Source: Vibrio hyugaensis (lineage in GTDB: Bacteria; Pseudomonadota; Gammaproteobacteria; Enterobacterales; Vibrionaceae). From it: a DNA stretch of 64,000 nt. The notes beneath the pieces are model-generated. The model saw only the letters and a program-made list of their open reading frames with translations, was not told the origin of the DNA and did no database searches. How positions within the stretch are numbered: the stretch's first letter is position 1; each line of letters starts with the position of its first letter. Location of the stretch: contig NZ_CP025795.1 of the NCBI RefSeq assembly GCF_002906655.1, forward strand, positions 1,364,001 to 1,428,000, read 5' to 3'. Of the stretch, positions 1-8,819 are shown one piece after another. The position numbers were made by a program, and so were the translations under genes.

Positions 1-1
1 A

Positions 2-832
2 CTGTCTGGCGTATTGGTGTTTAGCTTAATTGCTATCATGATGGCGGGTGAAAAAGTGATGCTACGTGCGTTTGCTATCATGGTTTACCCATTGGTTGCG
101 ATTCTAGCGTTTCTTTCATTTTATCTAATGCCAAACTGGAGCATGCCAGTGATGGATGCACCAGAAATGTCGTCTTTCGCAAGCACAATGTGGTTGGCGA
201 TTCCCGTGGTGATCTTCTCTTTCAGTCACGCAGCAGCAATTTCCACTTTTGCAAATGTTCAACGTCGTCATTATGATGATGCGGCCGATAATAAATCAGA
301 GCTGATTCTGCGTCGTACAAGCGTCATGCTAATCGCATTCGTGTTGCTTTTTGTCTTCTCATGCGTACTTGCTCTTTCTCCAGAGCAACTGGCAGAGGCG
401 AAATCGCAAAACGTATCAGTACTGTCTTACTTAGCGAATGCAACAGACAATCCATTCATTGCAACGCTTGGCCCACTTGTAGCATTTGTCGCGATTACCT
501 CCTCTTTCCTTGGTCACTTCCTTGGTGCGCGTGAAAGCTTGAATGGTTTGATCACTAAGCATTCGGACATACCAAAACGACGTGTTGATCACATCAGTGT
601 CGTGGTGCTATTTATCTCGATTTGGATTGCAGCCATTTTGAACCCAAGCATTCTTGGTATGATGGAAGCACTCTCTGGCCCAGTTATCGCGATGATCTTA
701 TTCATAATGCCAATGATGGCCGTATACAAAGTGAAGGCGTTACAGCAGTATCGTGGGAAAATATCGACGTACTTTGTCCTGATGACGGGGATTATTGCGG
801 TAAGTGCGTTGGTTTTTAGCTTGTTGAGTTAA
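2..832 (+). CDS. Amino-acid permease, HAAAP/SdaC family (5' truncated)
   Basis: Inner-membrane proton- or sodium-coupled amino-acid importer of the hydroxy/aromatic amino-acid permease family, closest in pattern to serine transporters. The frame is open from base 2, so the gene starts left of the window and only the C-terminal ~276 residues are seen. The visible part has about seven hydrophobic segments, with the family-like FSFSHAAAISTF and FLGHFLGARE stretches. The TTG at 14 is internal and is not a credible start. A hairpin lies 25 bases after the stop. The substrate cannot be fixed from sequence; serine is the best guess. Confidence 0.8.
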   Translation: MSGVLVFSLIAIMMAGEKVMLRAFAIMVYPLVAILAFLSFYLMPNWSMPVMDAPEMSSFASTMWLAIPVVIFSFSHAAAISTFANVQRRHYDDAADNKSELILRRTSVMLIAFVLLFVFSCVLALSPEQLAEAKSQNVSVLSYLANATDNPFIATLGPLVAFVAITSSFLGHFLGARESLNGLITKHSDIPKRRVDHISVVVLFISIWIAAILNPSILGMMEALSGPVIAMILFIMPMMAVYKVKALQQYRGKISTYFVLMTGIIAVSALVFSLLS

Positions 833-856
833 GAAAAGAGACGTGGCTTTTATTTT

Positions 857-899
857 CAGGGGAATACCTTATTTTTTATTAAGGTAATTCCCTGAATTT
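857..899 (+). terminator. Terminator-like hairpin after the permease
   Basis: CAGGGGAATACCTTA at 857-871 pairs, with one slip, with TAAGGTAATTCCCTG at 880-894 around an A/T loop. It is followed by a short AATTTT. It probably ends the permease transcript and also separates it from the small ORF read on the other strand. Confidence 0.6.
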
Positions 900-940
900 T
901 GCTATGGTTTTCTAGTTAGTATTGAAAGTAACTGCTCTCG

Positions 941-1039
941 TTAAATGAGAGTGAAAACGCCGGCCAGCATAAGAATAGATGCGATACAAGTTCTGCCGAT
1001 GATACCGAAGTGGGAAGGTTGAATCATTTCATTGTGCAT
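941..1039 (-). CDS. Small 32-aa membrane-type protein, unrecognised
   Basis: A short open frame with an ATG at 1039, a TAA at 943-941 and an AAGGAG ribosome-binding site at 1052-1047, seven bases from the start. The product begins MHNEMIQPSHFGIIG and continues into a hydrophobic stretch ILMLAGVFTLI, so it looks like a single-pass inner-membrane miniprotein. It is read toward the permease gene and lies in an otherwise empty 640-base interval. I recognise no family. The SD spacing and the hydrophobic tail argue for a real gene, but codon-level conservation was not tested. Confidence 0.55.
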   Translation of the reverse strand: MHNEMIQPSHFGIIGRTCIASILMLAGVFTLI

Positions 1040-1474
1040 AGGCAATCTCCTTTTTAGTGAAAACAAGCCATTTTCTCTTGGCTTACTAACACTATGTCGA
1101 AAAAAGCATTTTTCCACAACTCATACTAAGATTAAATTTTTATTACAGTCATGTGAACTTTTAAGGAACGAACAATTTTTTAAGACTGAATTCTCGTCAA
1201 ATGGTGTCTTTACTTTCAACCTATCAGCGAAAATTTCCCCCACCGATTCTCCTACCCTTCTTATATAAACAACCACTAACTGACTCTACCTTGACCCACT
1301 AAGGCAAAGCTGAACTTTTTAAACGTTTACTTCTTTCATATGCCTAGTTTTATTGACTCGGTGAAGAAAATATAAGCGGCACAAAACAACTAAATCTATG
1401 GGTAATCACGGTTAAGAGGTGATAAACTTATCCAGTGTTTCATTATAAGAGTCAGCTTTTCTATCAACCGTCTG
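1040..1474. other. Intergenic, divergent region
   Basis: This should hold the promoters of the 32-aa ORF (leftward) and of the GGDEF gene (rightward). It is A/T rich. An open frame at 1032-1268 on the + strand has no plausible product and no ribosome-binding site, so it is not called. No clear operator was found. Confidence 0.4.
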
Positions 1475-3388
1475 ATGCCTTTACCGTTAAAAACGCTACG
1501 ATTCCTTTTTCCTATTGTATTTAGTGTGCTGTGTTCATTGCCCAGCTTTGCTGCTGACGTACCCAAAAAGGAAAGCTACCTAAAACAACATCTTGCTGCC
1601 GCAGATTATCCAATGCTGGAGTTTTACTTTGACTCCATTGGTAAACCCCGCTCAATTAAATCTAGCGATCTTTCGCTGCCACCTAGCGCCTCACCAGATT
1701 CTCAAGCGTTGTACTACTTCGCCCGTATCTATTTAGAACGTTATGAAGGTGTGCCTTTACCTAAACTCCCTAACCTTGTGGAGTTTGGTAAAAAGCACAA
1801 ACTGCCTTGGGTTATTGCAGAAGCCAAGCTTAATCGAGCAGTAGAATTGGTCGAAGCTGACGAAGTATGGCAAGGAGAACTTCTATTGCATGAAGTGATC
1901 AACACAGCACGTGAAATCGGCTACGACTCCTTGCAGGGCCGTGCGTATCGCTGGCTTGGTAATGCTGAAGTACAACGCGCTCAAGTGCAAACAGGCCTAA
2001 GACACTATCGCACCGCTTACGATCTGCTTGAACACTCCGAATTTGAAATTCAAATCGCGATGACGCTCAACAATATCGCCTCTCTTTATATGGAACTATC
2101 CGATTGGAAACGCGCCAAAAGCTACTTGGATCAAGCGATCGAAGGGTACTTGAACAGCGATAAGCACTACGACAATAGTTTGTTCCTTGCGATTATGTAC
2201 GCGAACATGAGCGTGATTTATTTTGGGATGGAAGAATATCTCGAGTCTGAACACTATTTTGAACAAGCCGCTAAACTGTCGATGGAAACAGGCTCGATAA
2301 GAATCAAACACAATTCGGTATCCAACCTATCCCAGCTTTTAAGTACCCTTGGCAAGATAGATGAGTCTTTAGAGTTAGCAGAAGCCTGCTTAGCCCTGCC
2401 AAACCCTCAAAATCTAAAGACTATTAAAGCGGCTTGTTATGAGGCGTATGCCGAGGCCTACCTCGCAAACAACCAATTTGATCAAGCGATATTGAACGCG
2501 AAGATGGCACTCGATAGCTTGAATGAATCGGCTAGCGCAGAAACCAAACAAAAAATGGATCTTCTGCTTGTCATGGTTCGAGCAAACCAAGAGCTGAAGA
2601 AATTTGAAGCAGCGTTTGATTACTTGGGGCAGTTGCGTAGTTTGGAACGTAATTTTTCTAGCCATGTCCACGGTGAGGAGATGATCAATATCAAGCTCGA
2701 CCTTGAGGCGAAGTTGGCGCAAAAAGAGCTTACCCTGCTTGAAGCGAAGAATGCCTTGCAAGCGTCTGAGCTTGAATCACAGCGTTACCGTGAAATCTTC
2801 TATTTCTGTGTGGTCGCAGCGATCGGTTTTTGGTTATTCCGCTACATCCGCCAGATGAATAAGATCAACGAAGAGTTGACACAACAAAACACAACCGACC
2901 CGCTAACTAAAGTTCATAACCGCCGCTATCTTCCGAGTTGGTTGGAAAATATGGCACGTCGTAATCCAAATAGAAAGTTTGCTTTGGCGGTCATCGATAT
3001 CGACCATTTCAAATCGTTCAATGATCAATACGGGCACGATTTGGGCGATAAAATGCTGATACACGTTGCCACAATCTTGAACGAGGCAACTCGCTCTGGC
3101 GACCTTTTGGTTCGTTGGGGTGGTGAGGAGTTTGTCCTTCTATTTGAAATTGGTCACGCGAATGATTGCGCAAAAACGTTGGAACGTTTGAGACTTGCAG
3201 TTGAAAACGACAAGCTAGAGGTTGACTCACAATCGCTAAACGCCACAATCTCTCTCGGCGCGGTCAACGAGTTAAGCGCTCAATCGATCAAACAAGAGTG
3301 GGATAAGTGGTTCTTTGCCGCGGACCAAGCTCTTTACGATGCCAAACAAGCTGGACGTAACCAGCACAAAATTCACTCGACGTCATAG
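1475..3388 (+). CDS. TPR-repeat membrane diguanylate cyclase (GGDEF)
   Basis: Predicted cyclic-di-GMP synthase sensing through a periplasmic TPR region. The 637-residue protein has a signal peptide ending near SFAAD (about residue 26), helical tetratricopeptide-like repeats over roughly residues 100-400, a coiled coil, one transmembrane segment at about 441-460 and a cytoplasmic GGDEF domain. The active-site signature is GGEEF at 549-553. An RSGD motif five residues upstream matches the RxxD inhibitory I-site, so feedback inhibition by c-di-GMP is expected. A lipoprotein gene follows after nine bases and is probably co-transcribed. The signal recognised by the TPR part is unknown. Confidence 0.88.
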   Translation: MPLPLKTLRFLFPIVFSVLCSLPSFAADVPKKESYLKQHLAAADYPMLEFYFDSIGKPRSIKSSDLSLPPSASPDSQALYYFARIYLERYEGVPLPKLPNLVEFGKKHKLPWVIAEAKLNRAVELVEADEVWQGELLLHEVINTAREIGYDSLQGRAYRWLGNAEVQRAQVQTGLRHYRTAYDLLEHSEFEIQIAMTLNNIASLYMELSDWKRAKSYLDQAIEGYLNSDKHYDNSLFLAIMYANMSVIYFGMEEYLESEHYFEQAAKLSMETGSIRIKHNSVSNLSQLLSTLGKIDESLELAEACLALPNPQNLKTIKAACYEAYAEAYLANNQFDQAILNAKMALDSLNESASAETKQKMDLLLVMVRANQELKKFEAAFDYLGQLRSLERNFSSHVHGEEMINIKLDLEAKLAQKELTLLEAKNALQASELESQRYREIFYFCVVAAIGFWLFRYIRQMNKINEELTQQNTTDPLTKVHNRRYLPSWLENMARRNPNRKFALAVIDIDHFKSFNDQYGHDLGDKMLIHVATILNEATRSGDLLVRWGGEEFVLLFEIGHANDCAKTLERLRLAVENDKLEVDSQSLNATISLGAVNELSAQSIKQEWDKWFFAADQALYDAKQAGRNQHKIHSTS

Positions 3389-3397
3389 AAAAGCACA

Positions 3398-3733
3398 ATG
3401 AAAAAAACATGGATTCTTGCTGCATTTGCCCCTTTCTTTTTGGCCGCTTGCAGTAACCAACAAGCCTCACAACTCGGAATGAGAAGCAGCAGTGTTAATG
3501 TGTATGCTCAGCAAATGAGTAACATGCAGTTATGTGAAACGCTCTATTACAATCGCGCTACAAATCAAACTCGCGTGGCGATTGGTGCTGAGTTCAACCG
3601 CCGTGGTTTGAACAAAAAATGGTGCGATCAAGAATTCAATAAATTTTATGTTGAAAAGGTCGTTGACGGTCTGCTGTCTCGTAAAGAACAAGCCCCTACA
3701 GAACCTGAGGCAACCATACAACCTGCCATATAA
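3398..3733 (+). CDS. Small lipoprotein, unknown function
   Basis: 111-residue predicted lipoprotein. The N-terminus MKKTWILAAFAPFFLAAC has a lipobox (LAAC) with the lipidated cysteine at residue 18, so the mature protein is membrane anchored on the periplasmic side. The mature part contains MQLCETLYYNRATNQTR and a second cysteine in KWCDQEF. It resembles short conserved Vibrio lipoproteins, but I cannot name a family. It follows the GGDEF gene by nine bases and is closed by a strong terminator, so the two genes probably form one transcript. Confidence 0.75.
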   Translation: MKKTWILAAFAPFFLAACSNQQASQLGMRSSSVNVYAQQMSNMQLCETLYYNRATNQTRVAIGAEFNRRGLNKKWCDQEFNKFYVEKVVDGLLSRKEQAPTEPEATIQPAI

Positions 3734-3750
3734 ATCACCCCATTCCATAA

Positions 3751-3784
3751 AAAGCAGGAAATTACTCTGATTTTCCTGCTTTTT
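3751..3784 (+). terminator. Rho-independent terminator after the lipoprotein
   Basis: AAAGCAGGAAA and TTTTCCTGCTTTT form a stem around ATTACTCTGA, followed directly by a T run. It ends the GGDEF-lipoprotein transcript. Confidence 0.85.
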
Positions 3785-3988
3785 ATACTCGCTATCTTTC
3801 ATTCAGATATCCAGAATCCTAAGTGACTTCAAGTAGTTAACATCAAGATACTGTCGTGCGTCGAAAAATGAAAGTAAATGAGATGTAAACAGTTTTCGTC
3901 TCCATAGTTAACCGCTAGCTTTGTTTAGACCTGTTTAAAGGAGTATCGAACAGGGACAAAAATTCCAAACAAAGACATGAGGTCACAA

Positions 3989-5767
3989 ATGGAAACACGC
4001 ATTAATCGCCTATTCGCCGCGATGTTGGCAGTAGGTATTTCTCCTGCCGTCTCGGCATACGATCCGCTCTATTCAGAGCAATGGCACCTCAACAACACAG
4101 GCCAAACTGCATTCGCAGCCAACCCTGCGGTTGCGGGTAACGATCTAAACACCAAACTGACACAAGCAATGGGTATTGCAGGTGTCGGTGTGAAAGTTGC
4201 CGTTATCGACTCTGGTGTTCAAATCGATCACCCAGACCTTGCAGGTAACGTAGTCACAGGCAGCAGAAACTTTGTTGAAGACTCTTCATTCCCAGCCGAC
4301 TACCCAGTCGATGCAAATGGTCACGGTACTGCCGTTGCCGGTTTGATCAGTGCGGTCGGTAATAACGGTGAAGGCGTTCGCGGTGTCGCTTCTCGCTCTT
4401 CTTTGATGGGCTTTAACTGGCTCGCTAACCAAACGCTTGAAGGTTGGTTAATCTCTCACGGTGCAGATGCTTCCACCAGCGACGTGCGCGTATTCAACCA
4501 GAGTTATGGCTTTAGCCCACTTACCCCTATTCCATTCGACGAGAACGATCCTCAGTTCAAACTCGAAATAGATGTCATGAAAGATGTGAGTGAAAGTAAC
4601 GCATGGGGCCGTGGAGCGGTCTTCGTTAAGTCTGCTGGTAACGGTTATCGTTACTTCAATACTGGCCGATTCTTTGTGCTTCCAGGCGATTTCTTCGCTG
4701 GCGGTGGTAACAAAGGCTTACCAATGCACAACTCACAGCAGTCTTATGACAACGCAAGTTACTACAACCTAGTCACCAGTGCATTACGTGCCGATGGTAC
4801 ACGTGCAAGTTACTCGTCTGTAGGTACAAACGTTTGGGTTGCTGCGCCAGCGGGTGAATACGGTCAAGACTTTCCAGCAATGGTAACAACGGACTTAATG
4901 GGCTGTGAAGAAGGTCAAAACACCAGCGCAGATTTGGGTATTAATGGCTTGCATGGCGGTACAGAGCAAGATCCAAACTGTAACTACACCAGTACGATGA
5001 ATGGTACGTCTTCTGCTGCGCCAAACACCTCTGGTGCGATTGCAGCAATCATGTCGACCAACCACGCGTTATCGGCTCGTGATGTTCGTGCTCTTCTTGC
5101 AGAAACAGCAAGTGTCACAGACAAAGATCACCCAGGTGTTGCACTTGAATTTGTCAACAACCAAGGTGAAGTTGTCAGTTATGAAGCTATTTCACCATGG
5201 CAGAAAAACGCAGCGGGCGTTGATTTCCATTCCTTCTATGGTTTTGGTGCCGTTAACCTAGATGAAGCAATGAAGCGTGCACGTATGACAAACAACGTTC
5301 TACCTGCACAGGTAATTACACCATGGGCAAACAATGCAACTAAAGTGAGCGTTCCAGATGCAAGCTTAACGGGCGGCTCTTCTGCTATCGCTATCACTGA
5401 AGACGTAACGGTTGAGTCTGTTCAAGTGAAACTCACGCTAGAACACTCACGCCTACCAGATTTGGCAATTGAACTAATTTCTCCATCAGGTACGCGTTCT
5501 GTTCTACAAACGCCTCGCAACGGTCTTGTTGGTCAATCACTTGATCCAACAGTGGCAGGTTACGAAAACCAACTAATGCTGTCGAACCAGTTCTACGGTG
5601 AGAATGCGAAAGGCGAATGGACGCTACGTGCGATCGATACCAATGGTGATGAAGTATTCTCATTCATTGCATATTTCAACTCTTCTGCTATCTATGATGT
5701 ACCGATGGCAAACAACGCACAACCAGGGGTTATCAAAAACTGGTCTATGCGTATCTTCGGTCACTAA
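3989..5767 (+). CDS. Secreted kexin-like subtilisin (S8) protease with P-domain
   Basis: Exported serine protease of the subtilase superfamily, 592 residues from the ATG at 3989. That start is preferred over the ATG at 3977 because GAGG at 3979-3982 gives it a ribosome-binding site. A signal peptide ends near PAVSA. The triad is Asp74 (VIDSG), His112 (GHGTAVAG) and Ser341 (GTSSAAP). Asp74 lies only ~50 residues after the signal peptide, so there is no room for the usual N-terminal propeptide. A proprotein-convertase P-domain covers about 455-565. This layout matches the Aeromonas sobria serine protease (ASP) type, which folds with the help of a separately encoded chaperone. The next gene, 12 bases downstream, is the candidate. 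Confidence 0.9.
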   Translation: METRINRLFAAMLAVGISPAVSAYDPLYSEQWHLNNTGQTAFAANPAVAGNDLNTKLTQAMGIAGVGVKVAVIDSGVQIDHPDLAGNVVTGSRNFVEDSSFPADYPVDANGHGTAVAGLISAVGNNGEGVRGVASRSSLMGFNWLANQTLEGWLISHGADASTSDVRVFNQSYGFSPLTPIPFDENDPQFKLEIDVMKDVSESNAWGRGAVFVKSAGNGYRYFNTGRFFVLPGDFFAGGGNKGLPMHNSQQSYDNASYYNLVTSALRADGTRASYSSVGTNVWVAAPAGEYGQDFPAMVTTDLMGCEEGQNTSADLGINGLHGGTEQDPNCNYTSTMNGTSSAAPNTSGAIAAIMSTNHALSARDVRALLAETASVTDKDHPGVALEFVNNQGEVVSYEAISPWQKNAAGVDFHSFYGFGAVNLDEAMKRARMTNNVLPAQVITPWANNATKVSVPDASLTGGSSAIAITEDVTVESVQVKLTLEHSRLPDLAIELISPSGTRSVLQTPRNGLVGQSLDPTVAGYENQLMLSNQFYGENAKGEWTLRAIDTNGDEVFSFIAYFNSSAIYDVPMANNAQPGVIKNWSMRIFGH

Positions 5768-5779
5768 GGAGTCAATCAC

Positions 5780-6223
5780 ATGAAATTTATGACTTTTTCT
5801 ATTCTGGCTCTTTCAACAATGGCGGCAACTGCAAGTGCACAGCAATTGGCAGAGCAACCAACTCCTGAGCTATTCGTCGCTTCTGACGCGTTAGAAGTGA
5901 ACGGCCAAGACTACCGTAAGCTTTCGGTCGATAACTTATCTGAAGCCGCAGAACTGCATGCAGGTGATGAGGTGTTTAAGAACGCGTTTAGTAACGTATC
6001 TAAAGCCACAGGCCTTATCTTTGTAACAGTAAAAAGCCCTGCGGATGCAAAAGCCGTAGCAAAGGAACTGAAACTTGAAGTTGTCTTCGCACAGGGTGAA
6101 TCCGCGGTGTTTAAAGCATCAGAAGGCCAAGATCTTCTTGGCATCAGTGATTACCTGAATGCAGACAGTCGCGTAAAAGCGTCTAAAATTGAACTAAACA
6201 GCGGTAAATACCGTGCACAATAA
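5780..6223 (+). CDS. Probable external chaperone of the upstream S8 protease (ORF2-like)
   Basis: 147-residue exported protein with signal peptide MKFMTFSILALSTMAATASA. The mature part is small, acidic and without cysteines, with a compact alpha/beta look (VTVKSPADAKAVAKELKLEV). It starts 12 bases after the protease stop behind an AAGGAG site and shares its terminator. In Aeromonas sobria, ASP needs a ~150-residue secreted partner, ORF2, encoded immediately downstream. Position, size, secretion and the missing propeptide in the protease all fit that arrangement. The assignment rests on context rather than on a recognised sequence signature. An inhibitor role is the main alternative. Confidence 0.65.
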   Translation: MKFMTFSILALSTMAATASAQQLAEQPTPELFVASDALEVNGQDYRKLSVDNLSEAAELHAGDEVFKNAFSNVSKATGLIFVTVKSPADAKAVAKELKLEVVFAQGESAVFKASEGQDLLGISDYLNADSRVKASKIELNSGKYRAQ

Positions 6224-6252
6224 TTCTCTAGCAAGAGAAGTTGGCTGATAAA

Positions 6253-6282
6253 AATGCCTCAGCAATCGCTGAGGCATTTTCT
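6253..6282. terminator. Bidirectional terminator
   Basis: AATGCCTCAGC and GCTGAGGCATT form an 11-bp stem with a four-base loop. There are T-rich flanks in both directions, between the convergent protease-chaperone operon and the alkaline phosphatase. Confidence 0.85.
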
Positions 6283-6305
6283 TTACTAATCAGCTTCAAT
6301 CTGAT

Positions 6306-7595
6306 TTATTGAATAAACCCGATCAACTTCTTGGCAATATCGGTATTGTTCTGTGAGCCCACAAACTTATCAGCCCCTTTCCCGTAAGCGAACACTTGAA
6401 CATCAACAGCGGTATGGCCCTTCGTCGTCCAACCAGTAAAACTCTTCTTGTTGATGATGTCTTTCACTTCTTTATAAAGCGCTTTCGCTGGTTCTTCACT
6501 TAATTTCGCATAAGCGAGTTGTCTACCTTGCTCTTTCGACAATTCCCAATCCACAGAAGCATTCCATGTTTTGATCATATCGTGAGACTGCGCTAATGAC
6601 ATCGCTAATGGCCATGCCGTTTGATGAACTCCTTTGATCGCCTCGGTATCCCATTGGTATTGTCCATTTGCACCGATGGTTAAACCGCCTGTGGAGTGGT
6701 CAGCCGTCACCACCAACAAAGTGTCTGGATGCGCATCGACATAAGCTTTCGCCAATTCAATCGATTTAGCAAAATCATCCATTTCTGCCATCGCGCACGC
6801 AATGTCGTTCGCGTGGCCACACCAATCAATTTGACTGCCTTCAATCATAACGAAAAAACCGTTATCTCGTCGTTGCAACAGTGAGAGAGCTTTGTTGGTC
6901 ATTTCCGCTAGACGAGTGGGATTCTCATCAAGCGCAAATGGAAATGCCTTATCTGCGAACAGACCTAACGCAGGTAAAGTTTGCAATGCAGGAAGGTCTT
7001 TGAAATCGGTAATGTACTGATAACCTTGTTGTTTAAATTCTTCAACCAAGTTGCGATCTTCACGTTCAAAATAACGCACGCCGCCGCCAAGCAATAAATC
7101 AACCGGTAGCTGATCATCGACTTTGTTATCAATGTAATCATTGGCAATTTCATCATAGTTTCGACGTGATTCGTTATGAGCCGCAAAGCTCGCTGGCGTG
7201 GCGTGATTAATTTGTGACGTTGCAACTAATCCAGTCGTCATTCCCTGCTCTTTTGCCATCTCAAGCATGGTTTTTACAGGCTTTTTGTTTGCATCGACCG
7301 CCACAGCACCGTTATAACTCTTAATGCCACTGCTCAGTGCCGTCGCGCTCGCTGCACTGTCAGTAACATAGGTGACGTCATCAGGATACGTCTTTGCCAT
7401 ACCAACTAAGATGGAGTCAAACACTGTCGGCTCAATCTCTTTTGTGGCTGGGTCATCATGATAATAACGGTACGCAGAGGTAAAGGCAGGTCCCATCCCA
7501 TCACCAATCATATAGATGATGTTTTTAGGCGCCTCGCTGGCAAAGGCAGGACTGGCAAATAAGCAGGCAGTTATTAGAGGGGTTTTCAGTTTCAT
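6306..7595 (-). CDS. Alkaline phosphatase (PhoA superfamily)
   Basis: Periplasmic or secreted phosphomonoesterase, 429 residues, with signal peptide MKLKTPLITACLFASPAFA. The nucleophile motif TDSAASATA places Asp79-Ser80 in the active site. IYMIGDGMG supplies the N-terminal metal ligand, and IDWCGHAND and VTADHSTGG supply the later metal-binding Asp/His residues. It releases phosphate from organic esters, commonly under phosphate limitation. No convincing Pho box was found upstream; a GTGCCA-ATA-TGGCAC inverted repeat lies at 7621-7635. It is monocistronic, ending at a shared bidirectional terminator. Confidence 0.92.
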   Translation of the reverse strand: MKLKTPLITACLFASPAFASEAPKNIIYMIGDGMGPAFTSAYRYYHDDPATKEIEPTVFDSILVGMAKTYPDDVTYVTDSAASATALSSGIKSYNGAVAVDANKKPVKTMLEMAKEQGMTTGLVATSQINHATPASFAAHNESRRNYDEIANDYIDNKVDDQLPVDLLLGGGVRYFEREDRNLVEEFKQQGYQYITDFKDLPALQTLPALGLFADKAFPFALDENPTRLAEMTNKALSLLQRRDNGFFVMIEGSQIDWCGHANDIACAMAEMDDFAKSIELAKAYVDAHPDTLLVVTADHSTGGLTIGANGQYQWDTEAIKGVHQTAWPLAMSLAQSHDMIKTWNASVDWELSKEQGRQLAYAKLSEEPAKALYKEVKDIINKKSFTGWTTKGHTAVDVQVFAYGKGADKFVGSQNNTDIAKKLIGFIQ

Positions 7596-7733
7596 ATCTC
7601 ATCCATGACATAATGCGATGGTGCCAATATGGCACTCATCAACTTGAGTATCGTTCTAATGTTAAAGCATTAACGAATACTATCATGCAGTTAGGATGAA
7701 ACATGGCGTTAGTTCATAGTTTTACAACGCACA

Positions 7734-8663
7734 TCATTTCTTAAATAAGATAACCTCAGTGCGCAGCTCAGCCTGCTCCGTATCATGCGGACTGTTTAAG
7801 TAGCGTTCAATACCCAAAGGTTTGTTTTTCACTTTAACACCATCATGTCGGGTCACACTCATCGCCATCGACCACGCATTACCCAGAAACCAATATTCAC
7901 CTTTATGCTCCACGACAAAGGTGTCACTGGCAGGAATGGTTCCAGCAACAAAACCCCCCATCGCGGCAACGCCAGCTTTAACTGGTAAACAAGTAATAAA
8001 TTCAAAGTATCCACGCTTCATGTCCATGGAGAAGTAATAACAAAAGAGCTCCCCGGTCACAGGTAGTTTCTCTTTTTCTACGAGGTCAAATAATCGTTCA
8101 ATGTGATCTTGTATGATTGGTCCCAGATCATTCATCACACCTGAACCCGTTAAGCCAATGTAGTTAATTTCATTTTGCCGACGGCTACCGACTTCGACCA
8201 ATTCAGATAAGACAGTACCGGTCTCTAATTGGCGCTTCAGCATGCGCAGTCCACGTTCATAGTCCATCTCAATCATGCTTTTAAACATGCCTTTCAAGAA
8301 GAATAAAAACCACGGCACGCTCGATTGCATCTGCCATTCCACCGCAGATCCTTTCTCCGATGGTGTGACGATTAACGTCACTTTCGCATGACTTTTAAAA
8401 GGGCGGAAAAAGTGCAATTCCATATCTAAACGATGTTCTTGTGTGCTCTCTAAGACCATTGCCCCAGTACCGACACGCTTCCCGTTCCACTGATAGCCAG
8501 ATCCGACTTGTCCTTGCTCATCACTGTAAGTCAGCTCGCAATCCGGCTCTAAAATGAGCCAAGGAGACCATTCCGGCCAATTCTTAAAATCTTTGAGGTA
8601 ATCAACAATCTCGCTCTGCGTCTTTTCAATTTCAATGATCTTACTGACGTGATACGAAAGCAT
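7734..8663 (-). CDS. SRPBCC-domain protein with GyrI-like effector-binding domain
   Basis: 309-residue cytoplasmic protein. Residues ~1-145 have the polyketide-cyclase/START-like pattern (W-P-E-W-S-P-W near residue 30, MELHFFRPFKSHAKV). Residues ~155-307 resemble the GyrI-like small-molecule binding fold (GVMNDLGPIIQDHIERLF, FVVEHKGEYWFLGNAW). Such fusions are thought to bind hydrophobic ligands; no catalytic role can be assigned. The start is supported by AAGGAG four to five bases before the ATG. It stands alone between the phosphatase and the two-component system. Confidence 0.75.
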   Translation of the reverse strand: MLSYHVSKIIEIEKTQSEIVDYLKDFKNWPEWSPWLILEPDCELTYSDEQGQVGSGYQWNGKRVGTGAMVLESTQEHRLDMELHFFRPFKSHAKVTLIVTPSEKGSAVEWQMQSSVPWFLFFLKGMFKSMIEMDYERGLRMLKRQLETGTVLSELVEVGSRRQNEINYIGLTGSGVMNDLGPIIQDHIERLFDLVEKEKLPVTGELFCYYFSMDMKRGYFEFITCLPVKAGVAAMGGFVAGTIPASDTFVVEHKGEYWFLGNAWSMAMSVTRHDGVKVKNKPLGIERYLNSPHDTEQAELRTEVILFKK

Positions 8664-8745
8664 AGTCGCTCCTTGAGTTTCCCTTTCACTCTCTAGAGTC
8701 TAATTCAAATCGGTATTTTTTCTTTTTTCACTGGCAGTTAGGCAC

Positions 8746-8775
8746 AAAAAAGCCAGAATTACGTCTCTGGCTTTT
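8746..8775 (-). terminator. Terminator of the histidine kinase operon
   Basis: AAAAGCCAGA (8748-8757) pairs with TCTGGCTTTT (8766-8775). On the minus strand it is followed by a T run, 45 bases after the kinase stop. Confidence 0.8.
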
Positions 8776-8819
8776 CGTTATTCATACCGCTTGCAGTGGT
8801 CTGTAAGCGAAGTGCTGAA

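Noticed and set aside
1032..1268. 78-codon + strand frame upstream of the GGDEF gene
   Set aside because: No ribosome-binding site, low-complexity A/T composition, and it overlaps the start of the better supported minus-strand small ORF.
3821..3833. AAGTGACTTCAAG, identical to part of the ~266 bp element's terminus
   Set aside because: Only 13 bases match and no element body or second terminus is present, so it may be chance or an unrecognisable remnant.
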